DNA from: Pseudomonas sp. B21-040
GTDB lineage: Bacteria; Pseudomonadota; Gammaproteobacteria; Pseudomonadales; Pseudomonadaceae
Assembly: GCF_024748695.1 (NCBI RefSeq)
Contig: NZ_CP087176.1
Location: 2,659,501-2,723,500, forward strand
Length of the DNA stretch: 64,000 nt
Direction: 5' to 3'
Made by a program: the position numbers and the translations under genes. Positions 36,209-45,355 of the stretch are shown here, piece by piece (the stretch's first letter is position 1; each line of letters begins with the position of its first letter). A model generated the notes under the pieces. It was not told the origin of the DNA, made no database searches, and was given only the letters and a program-made list of their open reading frames with translations.

Positions 36209-37051
36209 TCAGGTGGACAGTTTTTGGGCCAGCAGGGGCAGGAGTTTCTCGCAGGACCCTTCAATTTTCAGATCCAGAATGTCATCTGCCCGAGTCTTCC
36301 CCAGGTTCATCGCAATCAACGGTTTGCCTTGATCCGCCACCGCCCGACACAACCGAAATGCCGAATACGCCATCAACGACGACCCGACCACCAACAACCC
36401 CGCTGCCTTTTCAACCGCCGCCATGGCCTTGGCCGCCGTCGCCTGCGCCACGTTCTCGCCAAAAAACACCACATCCGGTTTCATTCGCTCGCCTGCGCAA
36501 TGCGGGCAGTGCGGTACTTGAAACCGAGCCTCAAACGCGGCGTCCAGCAAAGTGTCGCCATCCGGCGCTAGTACCGCATCGACACCCGCCAGGTAGGGGT
36601 TCTGCGCCTCCATCAACCGTTGAATGGAATCGCGTTCGCTACGTTCGCCACAATCCAGGCACAGCACCCGGTGCAGGCTGCCATGCAGCTCAATCACATC
36701 GTGACTGCCGGCCTGGTCGTGCAAGGTGTCGACGTTCTGCGTGATCAGCCCACTGATGTGCTGCGCGCTTTGCAAACTGGCCAACGCCTCGTGCGCCACA
36801 TTTGGCTGCGCCAGGCGTACGCGCGGCCAACCGAGCATCGCCCGGGCCCAGTAGCGTCGACGCGATTGCGGGGCCGAGAGAAACTCCTGATACATCATCG
36901 GTTGCCGGCCGCGTCGCACGCCCTGGTTATCGCGGTAGTCCGGAATGCCCGACGGGGTGCTGATGCCGGCGCCAGTCAGGACCACGAACGGCTGCTCGGC
37001 CATCATTTGGCGAAGCTGTTCGAGTTGTTCGCGCAGGAATCTGTCGAGCAT
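36209..37051 (-). CDS. NAD-dependent protein deacylase, Sir2 family
   Basis: A 280-residue sirtuin. NAD motif GAGISTPSGIPDYR at 27-40, catalytic TQNVDTLHDQAG, and two zinc CxxC pairs (CLDC and CPHC). The last domain reads VVGSSLMAYSAFRLC. Class II-like by the GIPDYR and long zinc insert. Start 37051 has CCGGAG upstream. A start at 37075 is possible. Monocistronic; targets unknown. Confidence 0.9.
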   Translation of the reverse strand: MLDRFLREQLEQLRQMMAEQPFVVLTGAGISTPSGIPDYRDNQGVRRGRQPMMYQEFLSAPQSRRRYWARAMLGWPRVRLAQPNVAHEALASLQSAQHISGLITQNVDTLHDQAGSHDVIELHGSLHRVLCLDCGERSERDSIQRLMEAQNPYLAGVDAVLAPDGDTLLDAAFEARFQVPHCPHCAGERMKPDVVFFGENVAQATAAKAMAAVEKAAGLLVVGSSLMAYSAFRLCRAVADQGKPLIAMNLGKTRADDILDLKIEGSCEKLLPLLAQKLST

Positions 37052-37139
37052 GTTCAACACTCCGGAGAGAGCCATGAGTGCTTGCAGCGTAGCAGACCGG
37101 GCACCCGGACAGCTCGTCTGTCCGGGTGCGGATCGACGG

Positions 37140-38186
37140 CTATTTACGCGCCTCCAGAATCAGGTTGAACGGTGTTTCCGTCGCCCGCCGGAACGTCTTG
37201 AACCCGGCCTCGGTGAAGACCTTGCGCAAGCGCGCTTCACCGGCCTGGGCGCCGAGCCCGAGGCCGACTTCCTGGGACAGCGAATTGGGCGTGCAGATAA
37301 AGGTCGAAGCGGCGTAGAACAGGCGTCCCACGGGTGTGATGTTGTCGTCGAGGGAGTCATTGGCGAACGGCTCGACCAGCAACACCGTGCCGTCCGGTTT
37401 CAACGATTCATAGGCATGTTTGGCCGCGCCCACCGGGTCGCCCATGTCGTGCAGGCAGTCGAAGTAGCAGACCAGGTCATAGTCGTCGCCGGGATAACTC
37501 TTGGCCGTACCCTGGAAAAACCGGGCGCGTCCGGCCACGCCGCCTTCTTCGGCACGCTGGGTGGCGACGGTGACGGAGGGTGCGTGATAGTCGAAACCGA
37601 CAAACCGCGAATCCGGAAACGCCTGGGCCATGATCACTGTCGAGGCGCCATGGCCACAGCCGATGTCCGCGACTTTCGCCCCAGCCTCCAGTTTCGCCAC
37701 CACGCCCTCAAGGGCCGGCAACCATTCGCTGATCAGGTGCGCCTTGTAGCCGGGCCGGAAAAACCGCTCGGTGCCGCTGAACATGCACGGGTGGTGATCG
37801 CCCCAAGGCAGGCCGCCATCGCCGCGCATGGCCTTGACCAGTTTGTCCTTGTCATGGAAAAACGAGGCGACCACGCCGATACCGCCGGCCACATACACCG
37901 GCGAATCTTCGTTGGCCAACGCCAGGGCCTGTTCTTCGGGCAGGCGGAACTGGCCGTCGCGGTGTTCCATGTAGCCGGAGGCTGCGTGGGCGCTGAGCCA
38001 TTCGCGCACCAGTCGGGGGTTGCAGCCGGTTTTCCCGGCGAGTGTTTCAGGGCTGATGGGCTGGCTGTCGGCCATCGCCCGATACAGGCCAAGTTCCTCG
38101 CCGAGGATGACGTTGGCGAGCATCGCCGCGCCGCCCATGTCATTTACCAGTTTGCCCATGAAATCATTGAGTCTGGCCTCGTCCAT
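37140..38186 (-). CDS. Class I SAM-dependent methyltransferase with N-terminal winged helix
   Basis: A 348-residue protein. The N-terminal part (about 1-90) looks like a winged helix (ETLAGKTGCNPRLVREWLSAHAASGYM). The Rossmann methyltransferase domain starts near 165 (AKVADIGCGHGAS, motif I). CYFDCLHDMGDP and LLVEPFA follow. It belongs with the O-methyltransferase/Rv2258c-like group. ATG 38186 with AAGGAG upstream is chosen over a 467-codon frame that crosses the next promoter. The substrate is unknown. Confidence 0.85.
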   Translation of the reverse strand: MDEARLNDFMGKLVNDMGGAAMLANVILGEELGLYRAMADSQPISPETLAGKTGCNPRLVREWLSAHAASGYMEHRDGQFRLPEEQALALANEDSPVYVAGGIGVVASFFHDKDKLVKAMRGDGGLPWGDHHPCMFSGTERFFRPGYKAHLISEWLPALEGVVAKLEAGAKVADIGCGHGASTVIMAQAFPDSRFVGFDYHAPSVTVATQRAEEGGVAGRARFFQGTAKSYPGDDYDLVCYFDCLHDMGDPVGAAKHAYESLKPDGTVLLVEPFANDSLDDNITPVGRLFYAASTFICTPNSLSQEVGLGLGAQAGEARLRKVFTEAGFKTFRRATETPFNLILEARK

Positions 38187-38604
38187 CACGTGTGCTCCTT
38201 CAGCAGGATCACGGTCCGGAGGCCTGTTTTTCGAGGCATTTGCCCCTGGACAGTGGTCGTTGGAATGAACAGGACGCCAAGCGCGTCCTGGGTGCATTAA
38301 GTTTAGTCCGGGCCTCGAGCGTCGTGGTCTGCAGCGACGAAAGCCCCATTTCCCAGCCTGACACCGAACCCTTGTGGGAGCGGCGGTGCCTTGGGGGATT
38401 GGTGCTGTGTATCGCACTGTATCTAACCGCTGTCCCGATACATTCCACTTCATTCCCGACCATTGCCGAACACAGCCCGGATACAAACTTGCGATGAACT
38501 GTGAAGACCGTCCAGCGCCTGAAACCCGGATCTGCCTGGGCACTTTTCATGGTCGTCGCAACAGGCGGCCGTCTTCGCTTCTGACTCCGTTATGGGAACC
38601 CCCA
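38187..38604 (+). promoter_or_regulatory. Promoter region of the acetamidase-like gene with GTATC/GATAC element (copy A)
   Basis: A 418-base gap. GTATC at 38409 and 38419, GATAC at 38437 and 38480, with GAACACAGCCC just before the last and CGATGAACTGTGA 12 bases after its start. The GATAC pair, the CACAGCCC and the AACTGTGA blocks recur with the same spacing in front of the DUF692 gene. Long frames read through the region but have no supported starts. Confidence 0.6.
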
Positions 38605-39927
38605 ATGACAACGCTCCTGTCTGAATCCAAGCCTGTCGACCGCTTGCGCGTCGACCATTACACCCAAGGCATCATCGGCCCAAGCCAGCCCATGCTCGGG
38701 CCGCTGGCCGACGGCGGTACGCTGATCACCGGCACCCCGCCGGGCTGCTGGGGGCCGATGATTACGCCGGCCTTCGAGGGGGGCCACGAAGTGACGCAAC
38801 CGGTGGCCATCGCTGGCGCGGAAGTCGGCGATGCGGTGGCCATCAAGATCAAAAGCATGCGCGTGACGTCGCTGGCGACGTCGTCCGGGGTCATGAGTTT
38901 TGTCGAGGGGCGCTACAACGGCGATCCGTTCGTCTCCAAATTCTGCTCCAGGTGCGGCACCGATCACCCGGCCAGCCACGTCGAAGGCATCGGTGAAGAC
39001 TCGATTCGTTGCAACAACTGCGGCGCCGAAGTCAGCGCGTTTCGTTTCAGCCACGGTTACGTGATCGTGTTTGATGCGCAAAATCAGGTCAGCCTGACCG
39101 TCAATCAGGACGTTGCCAATCGACTGGCCGGCAACGCCTCCGAGATGTCGGCACTGCCGGAATTCGCCGCCCAGCACTCGATCCTGTCGCTGGCCCGCGC
39201 CGACATCCCCGGCGTCGCCGCGCACATGCGCCCGTTCCTCGGCAATATTGGCACCACGCCGTCCCGTGACTTGCCGGACTCGCACAACTGCGCCGATTTC
39301 GGCCAGTACCTGATCAACGCGCCACACCGTTTCGGCATGACCCGCGAAGAACTGCACGCGGCGAAGACCGACGGCCACATGGACACCAATTCGATCCGCG
39401 AAGGCTGCGTGCTGATCTGTCCGGTGAAAGTGCCGGGCGCCGGCGTGTACATGGGCGACATGCATGCCCAGCAGGGCAACGGCGAGATCGCCGGGCATGC
39501 CACCGATTGCTCCGGGGAAACCGAAGTGCAGGTGGAAGTGATCAAGCACCTGACGCTGGAAGGGCCGATTCTCCTGCAAAACCTTGACGACCTGCCGCCC
39601 ATGGCGCGCCCGATGACAGCCGAACAGCGGCAGAAAGTCCGCGAACTGGGCGAACGCTGGGGGCAGCACGAGATCGAACAGAGTGGCCCGATCACGTTCA
39701 TCGGCAGCGGCGAGAACCTCAACGTCGCGGTCGAAAACGGTCTGAAGCGCGCCGCTTCGGTCACCGGCCTGCCGTATGACGAAGTGCTTAACCGCGCGAC
39801 CATTACCGGCTCGATCGACATTAGCCGCTTGCCCGGCACCGTGCGCGTGACCTTCCTGTGCCCGATGACCGTGCTGGATCGCATCGGCATCGGCCACTTG
39901 GTGCGTGAAAAATACGACCTGGCATAA
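38605..39927 (+). CDS. Acetamidase/formamidase family protein with CxxC pairs
   Basis: A 440-residue protein: GTLITGTPPGCWGPMITPAFEGG at the start, DSHNCADFGQ, GAGVYMGDMHAQQGNGEIAGHATDCSGE in the centre, all FmdA/AmdA-like. It would hydrolyse a short amide. An insert at 114-139 holds two CxxC pairs (FCSRC and CNNC), like a small zinc ribbon, which the basic family does not need. ATG 38605 with GGAA before it. It is preceded by the same promoter element as the DUF692 gene downstream. Substrate unknown. Confidence 0.8.
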   Translation: MTTLLSESKPVDRLRVDHYTQGIIGPSQPMLGPLADGGTLITGTPPGCWGPMITPAFEGGHEVTQPVAIAGAEVGDAVAIKIKSMRVTSLATSSGVMSFVEGRYNGDPFVSKFCSRCGTDHPASHVEGIGEDSIRCNNCGAEVSAFRFSHGYVIVFDAQNQVSLTVNQDVANRLAGNASEMSALPEFAAQHSILSLARADIPGVAAHMRPFLGNIGTTPSRDLPDSHNCADFGQYLINAPHRFGMTREELHAAKTDGHMDTNSIREGCVLICPVKVPGAGVYMGDMHAQQGNGEIAGHATDCSGETEVQVEVIKHLTLEGPILLQNLDDLPPMARPMTAEQRQKVRELGERWGQHEIEQSGPITFIGSGENLNVAVENGLKRAASVTGLPYDEVLNRATITGSIDISRLPGTVRVTFLCPMTVLDRIGIGHLVREKYDLA

Positions 39928-39936
39928 CGCCCAACA

Positions 39937-39968
39937 ACGGGTCTGTACCCAAGTGTGTACAGACCCGT
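39937..39968 (+). terminator. Perfect 12-bp hairpin after the acetamidase-like gene
   Basis: ACGGGTCTGTAC and GTACAGACCCGT pair fully around an 8-base loop, 10 bases past the stop. There is no T run after it, so it may be a 3' end stabiliser rather than a classical terminator. Confidence 0.5.
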
Positions 39969-39972
39969 CGCT

Positions 39973-40043
39973 GATACATCCCACCCGATTTTCTGCCGCA
40001 ACCGAACACAGCCCCGATACAGCGCTTCGATTAACTGTGATTC
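39973..40043 (+). promoter_or_regulatory. GATAC element upstream of the DUF692 gene (copy B)
   Basis: GATAC at 39973 and 40016 (43 bases apart, as in copy A), GAACACAGCCC before the second and CGATTAACTGTGA 12 bases after its start. The upstream GTATC pair of copy A is not kept; a hairpin occupies that place. Confidence 0.6.
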
Positions 40044-40071
40044 CGTTTCGGCAATCATTGAGATCGACACC

Positions 40072-40911
40072 ATGCAGACCTCATCCACATCAACCAGGGC
40101 CACCGTCGGGCTCGGCCTGCGTCGCGGCCTGATGAAAGACCTTCAAGCCGCCCGTACCGGTGATTTCGACTTCCTGGAAGTCGCGCCGGAAAACTGGATT
40201 GGCATCGGCGGTGCCCATGGCCATGCATTTCGCACCCTGGCCGAGCGATTTCCGTTGTCTTGTCACGGCTTGTCCCTGTCATTGGGTGGCCCGGCGCCAC
40301 TGGATGTCGGGTTCCTGCAGGAAGTGCGGGTGTTCCTCGATCAATACAACGTGCCGCTGTACAGCGAACACCTGAGCTATTGCAGCGATGACGGTCACCT
40401 TTACGACTTGCTGCCGCTGCCCTTTACCGAAGAAGCCGTGCATCACGTGGCGGCGCGGATTCGCCAGGCTCAGGACATTCTTGGCCGGCGCCTGGCGGTG
40501 GAAAACGTTTCCTACTACGCCGCGCCACAGCAGGACATGGACGAAGTGGCATTCACCAACGCGGTGTTGCGCGAGGCCGATTGCGACCTGCTGCTGGACG
40601 TCAACAACGTGTACGTCAACTCGATCAATCACGGATTTGATCCGCAGTTGTTTCTGGCCGGCATCGATTCAGGCCGGGTGGTGGCCATGCACGTGGCCGG
40701 GCACTTCGATGAGTCCGACACTTTGAAAATCGACACCCACGGAGCCTCGGTGAAACCGGCGGTCTGGTCGTTGCTGGCGCAGGCCTATGGCCGATTCGGC
40801 GCGCAACCGACACTGCTGGAGCGGGATTTCAACTTCCCGGCATTCTCTGAGTTGGTCGCGGAGTTGCAGAGCATTCGCCGATTGCAAACCGAGGGGATTC
40901 ACCATGGATAA
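40072..40911 (+). CDS. DUF692 multinuclear non-heme iron oxygenase (MNIO/BufB-like)
   Basis: A 279-residue TIM-barrel. Likely metal ligands: His65 (SCHGLS), Glu99-His100 (YSEHLSYC), Glu144-Asn145 (VENVSYY), Asp176 and Asn178/179 (LDVNNVYVN), His207 and His211 (HVAGH), Glu250 and Asp252 (LERDFNFP). MNIOs modify cysteines of small peptides, in bufferin loci with a DUF2063 partner. ATG 40072; its stop overlaps the DUF2063 start by 8 bases. No DUF2282 precursor is adjacent. Confidence 0.9.
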   Translation: MQTSSTSTRATVGLGLRRGLMKDLQAARTGDFDFLEVAPENWIGIGGAHGHAFRTLAERFPLSCHGLSLSLGGPAPLDVGFLQEVRVFLDQYNVPLYSEHLSYCSDDGHLYDLLPLPFTEEAVHHVAARIRQAQDILGRRLAVENVSYYAAPQQDMDEVAFTNAVLREADCDLLLDVNNVYVNSINHGFDPQLFLAGIDSGRVVAMHVAGHFDESDTLKIDTHGASVKPAVWSLLAQAYGRFGAQPTLLERDFNFPAFSELVAELQSIRRLQTEGIHHG

Positions 40912-41659
40912 GCCGAGCCTGTTCGAACAACAAACCCACCTGGGCCGCTACTTGCGCAATCCTGATCACTGCGCACCACCCGGCGAAATGAATGCCGCAC
41001 GAGCCCAGGTGTATCGCGACCTGATTTTCGCCAACCTGTCGACGTTGCTCAGCGGGACATTTCCAGTGCTGATCAAGATTCTTGGTGATGAGCAGTGGCG
41101 CGCACTGGTACGGATCTTCCTGCGGGACTACCGCGCGCGTACGCCGAAATTCGGCGAGATCGCCCAGGAGTTTGTCGAGTTCATTGCGGCTCAACCGCCA
41201 GCATTGAACGAGGGCGCATGGCCGCCGTTCATGGTCGAACTGGCGCATTACGAGTGGGTCGAGATGGCATTGCAGCAGTCTGATGCCGAGCCCTTGCCGG
41301 CAAGCGATGCCGGGCAGTTGCAGGATCGACCGTTGCAGGTCTCGGCGCTGGCCTGGCCGCTGGCGTATGCCTGGCCGGTGCAGTGGGTGGGGCCGGACTA
41401 CCAGCCAGAAACGCCACCGGCTCAGCCGACGTTGCTGCTGGTGCGCCGGGCCGAGGACTGGAGCGTGAAGTTTTCGGAGCTGAGCCCGTTGGCGTGGCGG
41501 TTGTTGCAGCGGATCGAGCAGTTTCCTGAACTGGAGGGGCGTGCTCAGTTGGAAGGGCTGGCGCTGGAGGCCGGAGCAACCGGGTCGGCGGAGTTTATGG
41601 CCAGTGGTGCAGCGTTGTTGCGCCAGATGCACGGCGAAGGCGTTTTGGGACTGGCATGA
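40904..41659 (+). CDS. DUF2063 putative DNA-binding/partner protein (BufC-like)
   Basis: A 251-residue protein with the DUF2063 N-terminal domain (about 1-115): [25 protein letters not shown] and [31 protein letters not shown] winged-helix-like C-terminal part follows. In bufferin operons the partner binds the precursor for the MNIO. ATG 40904 is inside the DUF692 3' end, so the two are coupled. A longer frame from 40787 is a read-through and is rejected. Confidence 0.87.
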   Translation: MDKPSLFEQQTHLGRYLRNPDHCAPPGEMNAARAQVYRDLIFANLSTLLSGTFPVLIKILGDEQWRALVRIFLRDYRARTPKFGEIAQEFVEFIAAQPPALNEGAWPPFMVELAHYEWVEMALQQSDAEPLPASDAGQLQDRPLQVSALAWPLAYAWPVQWVGPDYQPETPPAQPTLLLVRRAEDWSVKFSELSPLAWRLLQRIEQFPELEGRAQLEGLALEAGATGSAEFMASGAALLRQMHGEGVLGLA

Positions 41660-41766
41660 TCGTTCCCACGCTCTGCGTGGGAAAGTCTCACCGGACGCTC
41701 CGCGTCGGCTTCAGGGACGCGGAGCGTCCAGGGCTGCATTCCCACGCGGAGCGTGGGAACGATCAT
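41657..41766. repeat. REPIN-type inverted pair, family 3
   Basis: ATGATCGTTCCCACGCTCTG at left and GGAGCGTGGGAACGATCAT at right, with GGACGCTCCGCG/CGCGGAGCGTCC inside. It separates convergent genes. Confidence 0.85.
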
Positions 41767-41778
41767 CGGTGGTGCGGG

Positions 41779-42723
41779 TTACGCGGAGAAAAAATACCGC
41801 GTCAGGTGAAAGAAGATCGGCGCCGCAAAGCAGATCGAATCCATCCGGTCCAGCATGCCGCCATGTCCTTTGATCATGGTCCCCCAGTCTTTTGCACTGA
41901 GGCTGCGTTTGATCGCCGACATGACCAGCCCACCCAGAAACCCCATCACCACAATCACCAACGACATCAGCAGCGACTGCCAGAAACTGAAAGGCGTCAT
42001 CCAGAACATGCAGCCACCGATCAGCGTTGCCGATAAGCCGCCACCCACCAGTCCTTCCACGGTTTTCGATGGACTCACCAGCGGCGCGACCTTGTGTTTG
42101 CCAAAGAGCTTGCCGAACACGTACTGCAACACGTCACTCAACTGAACGACAAACACGAGATAGAACAGCAGCAATGCGTTCTGTCCTTTGAAGCCTTCCA
42201 GATCCAGCAGCAACAGGGCCGGCGCGTGGCTGATGCAGTAGATGCAAATCATCACCCCCCACTGGATCTTGGCGGCACGCTCCAGAAAGCTGTCGGTGTC
42301 CTGACTCAGCACTGCAATCGCCGGCAGCAGCAGGAAGGCGTACACCGGAATCAGCAGTGTGAACAGCGAATACCAGTGCGTACCGATCAGCACGTATTGC
42401 AGCGGGATCAAAATGAAAAACGCTGAAAACAGTGCGTTATGGTCGCCGGGGCGTGTCGGCGTCAGGGTAATGAACTCCCTGAGCGCAAACAGTGAGATGA
42501 AGCCGAACAGGATGACCGTCGCATTCCCGCCCAGCAGGTAGGAGACGAAGAATATGATCACCATCCCCCACCAGGCATTCACTCGCTGATTGAGGTTTTC
42601 GATGGTCGAGATCGAGCCCTCGGTTTTCGCCCGCTTGGCCAGCACGTGGCCGATGATCGAAGCCACCGCCAGCAAGCAGGCGATGGCGCCAAAGAACCAC
42701 AAGAATTTTTGTTCAAGCGTCAT
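41779..42723 (-). CDS. Phosphatidate cytidylyltransferase (CdsA/YnbB-like)
   Basis: A 314-residue inner-membrane protein with about eight hydrophobic helices. The C-terminal CdsA signature is present as VSPSKTVEGLVGGG and KRSLSAKDWGTMIKGHGGMLDRMDS. It makes CDP-diacylglycerol from phosphatidate and CTP. Its start overlaps the acyltransferase stop by four bases. It is the last gene of a three-gene set equal in content to E. coli ynbABC, an accessory phospholipid pathway next to the housekeeping cdsA. Confidence 0.88.
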   Translation of the reverse strand: MTLEQKFLWFFGAIACLLAVASIIGHVLAKRAKTEGSISTIENLNQRVNAWWGMVIIFFVSYLLGGNATVILFGFISLFALREFITLTPTRPGDHNALFSAFFILIPLQYVLIGTHWYSLFTLLIPVYAFLLLPAIAVLSQDTDSFLERAAKIQWGVMICIYCISHAPALLLLDLEGFKGQNALLLFYLVFVVQLSDVLQYVFGKLFGKHKVAPLVSPSKTVEGLVGGGLSATLIGGCMFWMTPFSFWQSLLMSLVIVVMGFLGGLVMSAIKRSLSAKDWGTMIKGHGGMLDRMDSICFAAPIFFHLTRYFFSA

Positions 42724-43319
42724 GCCGACAACCTCACGATGGCGTCACGCGCCCGTTGCAGAAACACCTGTTTTTCCTCATCGGCAACCCGTTGCATCGG
42801 GTCGCCGATACGGATCGTGCAGATGATGGGCAACGGCACGTGTTTGCCTTTGGGCATGGAGCGGTGCAGGTTTTCCAGGTAGATGGGCACCAGATCAACC
42901 TCGGGGAACGCCTCGGCGAGCCGGTACAGGCCGGATTTGAACTCTCCCGGTAATGCCTGGCTGGAACGCGTGCCTTCCGGAAAGATGATGATCGAATGTC
43001 CGGACCGCACCACATCGAAAATAGGCTCAAGCACGTTGGTGCCGGGTGTCGGGTTGCGCTCAATCAACACGGCATTCAAGCCTTTCTGCGAGATGTAGCG
43101 CAGGAAACGGTTCTTGCCCCAGTAGTCGGCGGCGGCCACCGGTTTCACATTGACCCGGGCTTCAGGGGGCAGGGCGGCAATAATTGCCAGCGTGTCCATG
43201 TGGCTGGTGTGATTGGCAAAATAGATACGCTGGCGGGTCAGGTCCGGCGGGCTTTCCCAGCGGGCCGTAACACCGATCAGGAAACGCAGTACGGAAATCA
43301 GCGCATTACTGATCCACAT
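42720..43319 (-). CDS. 1-acyl-glycerol-3-phosphate acyltransferase (PlsC-like)
   Basis: A 199-residue PlsC-family protein: HX4D motif in NHTSHMD, FPEGTRSS as the phosphate-binding motif, and an N-terminal hydrophobic helix. It makes phosphatidate or acylates a related lysolipid. Overlaps both neighbours (14 bases with the upstream gene, 4 with the downstream). It provides substrate for the CdsA-like enzyme. Confidence 0.88.
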   Translation of the reverse strand: MWISNALISVLRFLIGVTARWESPPDLTRQRIYFANHTSHMDTLAIIAALPPEARVNVKPVAAADYWGKNRFLRYISQKGLNAVLIERNPTPGTNVLEPIFDVVRSGHSIIIFPEGTRSSQALPGEFKSGLYRLAEAFPEVDLVPIYLENLHRSMPKGKHVPLPIICTIRIGDPMQRVADEEKQVFLQRARDAIVRLSA

Positions 43320-43938
43320 GGAGATTCCCCTTTAGCTGACGCGAAATGGCCAAGGTTCGCGTGACGCAGGTTGCGGCGGATCCGACAGCAATGATCAGCA
43401 GCGCGATCAACAGCACGTAGTGAGTGCCATACACCGTTGTTTCGACTGCATTGAGCAACAGCCCGGCGGTCATCACCGCCATTCGATGCTGCTTGGCCAT
43501 GGGGCCCATGAACGTCTGCTTGAGGCCCAGCGAACCGCCAAAGACGCGAACATAAGCCGTCAGCGCCGCGGCCAACGCCGCGAACCATCCGAGGTCGGCG
43601 TGCCCGATGGCATACCCGAGCCCGATGATCAGCAGGCTGTCGGCAATACGGTCGGGGAATTCGTTGTAGAGGCTGCCGATGTCGGACTGCTTGCCACCTT
43701 CGATGGCCACCATGCCGTCGAACAGATTGCACAGCAGGCGCAGTTGAATGCCGACGGCGCAGAGGAGTGAGCCAATGAGGCCGTTATCAATATTTAGCGC
43801 CAGCGCCCCGGCGAGTGCGAAGGCGATGCTGGCGACGGAAATCTGATTGGGGGAAATGTCGCGTTTCACCAGCCGGTCGGTGATACGTTTCGCCCAACCC
43901 GCCGAGCGCGTCTTGATGGGCCTTCTGTTGTCATCCAT
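43306..43938 (-). CDS. CDP-alcohol phosphatidyltransferase family protein (YnbA-like)
   Basis: A 210-residue membrane enzyme with about five helices. The catalytic motif is present as LFDGMVAIEGGKQSDIGSLYNEFPDR, with the acidic residues kept but the usual AR after DG replaced by VA. It moves a phosphatidyl group from CDP-diacylglycerol to an alcohol; the acceptor is unknown. It follows the sensor kinase gene by 106 bases on the same strand, so the phospholipid genes may be read from the two-component promoter. Confidence 0.85.
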   Translation of the reverse strand: MDDNRRPIKTRSAGWAKRITDRLVKRDISPNQISVASIAFALAGALALNIDNGLIGSLLCAVGIQLRLLCNLFDGMVAIEGGKQSDIGSLYNEFPDRIADSLLIIGLGYAIGHADLGWFAALAAALTAYVRVFGGSLGLKQTFMGPMAKQHRMAVMTAGLLLNAVETTVYGTHYVLLIALLIIAVGSAATCVTRTLAISRQLKGNLHVDQ

Positions 43939-44044
43939 TTGCCAATGTCCATATTAGTGATGAGGCGTTGCCAGTTGCGCCGCAGGGACGAGCCGACCGG
44001 CAGCGTCCGACAATATAAAGGCTTTCCCTGGCCCTTGCGTTTAT

Positions 44045-45355
44045 TTACTGACTGACAGGTCGAACCGGCAATTTCAGCTCCGCACACAACCCACCCCCCT
44101 CGCGATTGCTCAGCGTCAACGAGCCACCGATGGCGATCGCCAATTGCTGCGCAATCGCCAGGCCCAGCCCGGTCCCGCCGGTGCTGCGGTTACGCGAGTT
44201 TTCGACGCGGTAGAACGGTTCCATCACGTGCGCCAGTTCTTCCTCGGAGATGCCCGGCCCGCGATCCATGACTTTCACCGACAGGTTGCCGTTTTTGCTT
44301 TCAACCCAGAGTTCGGCGGCTCCGGCGAACTTCAGCGCGTTGTCGGTGAGGTTCACCAACACTCGACGTAACGCATGGGGACGGGTGTCGATCACCGTGG
44401 CACTTTTGCCTTCCAGCGATACGTCTTTGCCCATGTCCTGATAGTCGAACACCAGGCTGTCGAGGAACGAGTCCAGGTCGGTGCGCCGGCTTTCTTCGGT
44501 AGCACCATGGACGCTGCGGGCATACGCCACGCCTTCGCGTACCAGATGCTCCATCTCGCCGAGGTCGTTCCACAGTTTGTCTTTCTCGCTGGAGTCGTCC
44601 ATGAATTCGGCGCGCAGTTTCATGCGGGTGATCGGGGTTTGCAGGTCGTGGGAAATGGCCGCCAGCAGTTGCATGCGTTCTTTGAGGTACGCGGCGATGC
44701 GCGCCTGCATGGCATTGAACGCCTTCGCGGCGTGGGCAACTTCGGTCGGGCCTTTTTCGTCCAGGTGCACGGGGTGGGCGTTCGGGTCCAGGGTGTCCAC
44801 GGCTTGCGCGAGGCGCGTGAGGGGGCGGATGGCGATTCTGACGGCCAGCCAGGTGCAGGCAATCATCAACGCCAATTGGCCGAGCAGGACGAACGGCAGC
44901 CACGGCGACAGCGGCACCATCGATGGGCGCACGTCGATGGTAACCGGGCTGCCATCGGCCAGTTTCAGATGAACCTGGAAGTGTTTGATCGGGCCGGGAA
45001 TGTCGGTCACGGTCATTGGGTAGTCCTTGCCGATGGCGTCCTTGATCGAGGTCACCGCAATCGGCGTGTCACTCATGGCCGTGCCCGGCGAACCTTCGTC
45101 CAGCAAATAGCGGTAATTGCGCCGCTCCAGTTGTTGCAACCAGCTTGCCCGTTCCGCGGCGGGCAAGCGGTCGAGGATGGCGATGGACGTCGAGACATCG
45201 GTCTCCAGGTTGCCGAGCATGGTGTTTTTCGCGGTTTCGTAACGCTCGTAGTACTGCGCGCCGAAGGACAGCGCTTGCGCCAGGATCAAGCCAATCAGGA
45301 AGATCAACGACAGGCGTGAGGCGAGGGTGCGCGGCCAACGAATCGTGACGTTCAT
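44045..45355 (-). CDS. Sensor histidine kinase
   Basis: A 436-residue EnvZ-type kinase. Two membrane helices (about 15-34 and 153-172) flank a periplasmic domain of about 120 residues. HAMP at 172-225. Phosphoacceptor His236 in AISHDLQTPITR; N box LTDNALKF; G boxes DRGPGI and GTGLGLAIA. No recognisable ligand pocket in the sensor domain. Start overlaps the response regulator stop by four bases. It is the partner of the gene at 45352. Confidence 0.93.
   Translation of the reverse strand: MNVTIRWPRTLASRLSLIFLIGLILAQALSFGAQYYERYETAKNTMLGNLETDVSTSIAILDRLPAAERASWLQQLERRNYRYLLDEGSPGTAMSDTPIAVTSIKDAIGKDYPMTVTDIPGPIKHFQVHLKLADGSPVTIDVRPSMVPLSPWLPFVLLGQLALMIACTWLAVRIAIRPLTRLAQAVDTLDPNAHPVHLDEKGPTEVAHAAKAFNAMQARIAAYLKERMQLLAAISHDLQTPITRMKLRAEFMDDSSEKDKLWNDLGEMEHLVREGVAYARSVHGATEESRRTDLDSFLDSLVFDYQDMGKDVSLEGKSATVIDTRPHALRRVLVNLTDNALKFAGAAELWVESKNGNLSVKVMDRGPGISEEELAHVMEPFYRVENSRNRSTGGTGLGLAIAQQLAIAIGGSLTLSNREGGGLCAELKLPVRPVSQ

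Noticed and set aside
36945..38300. 451-codon plus-strand frame across the sirtuin and methyltransferase genes
   Set aside because: Spans two well-supported minus-strand genes and has no recognisable domain.
39945..39961. GTAC pair as degenerate half-sites completing promoter copy B
   Set aside because: These bases are explained by the perfect 12-bp hairpin at 39937-39968, so I do not count them as regulator sites.
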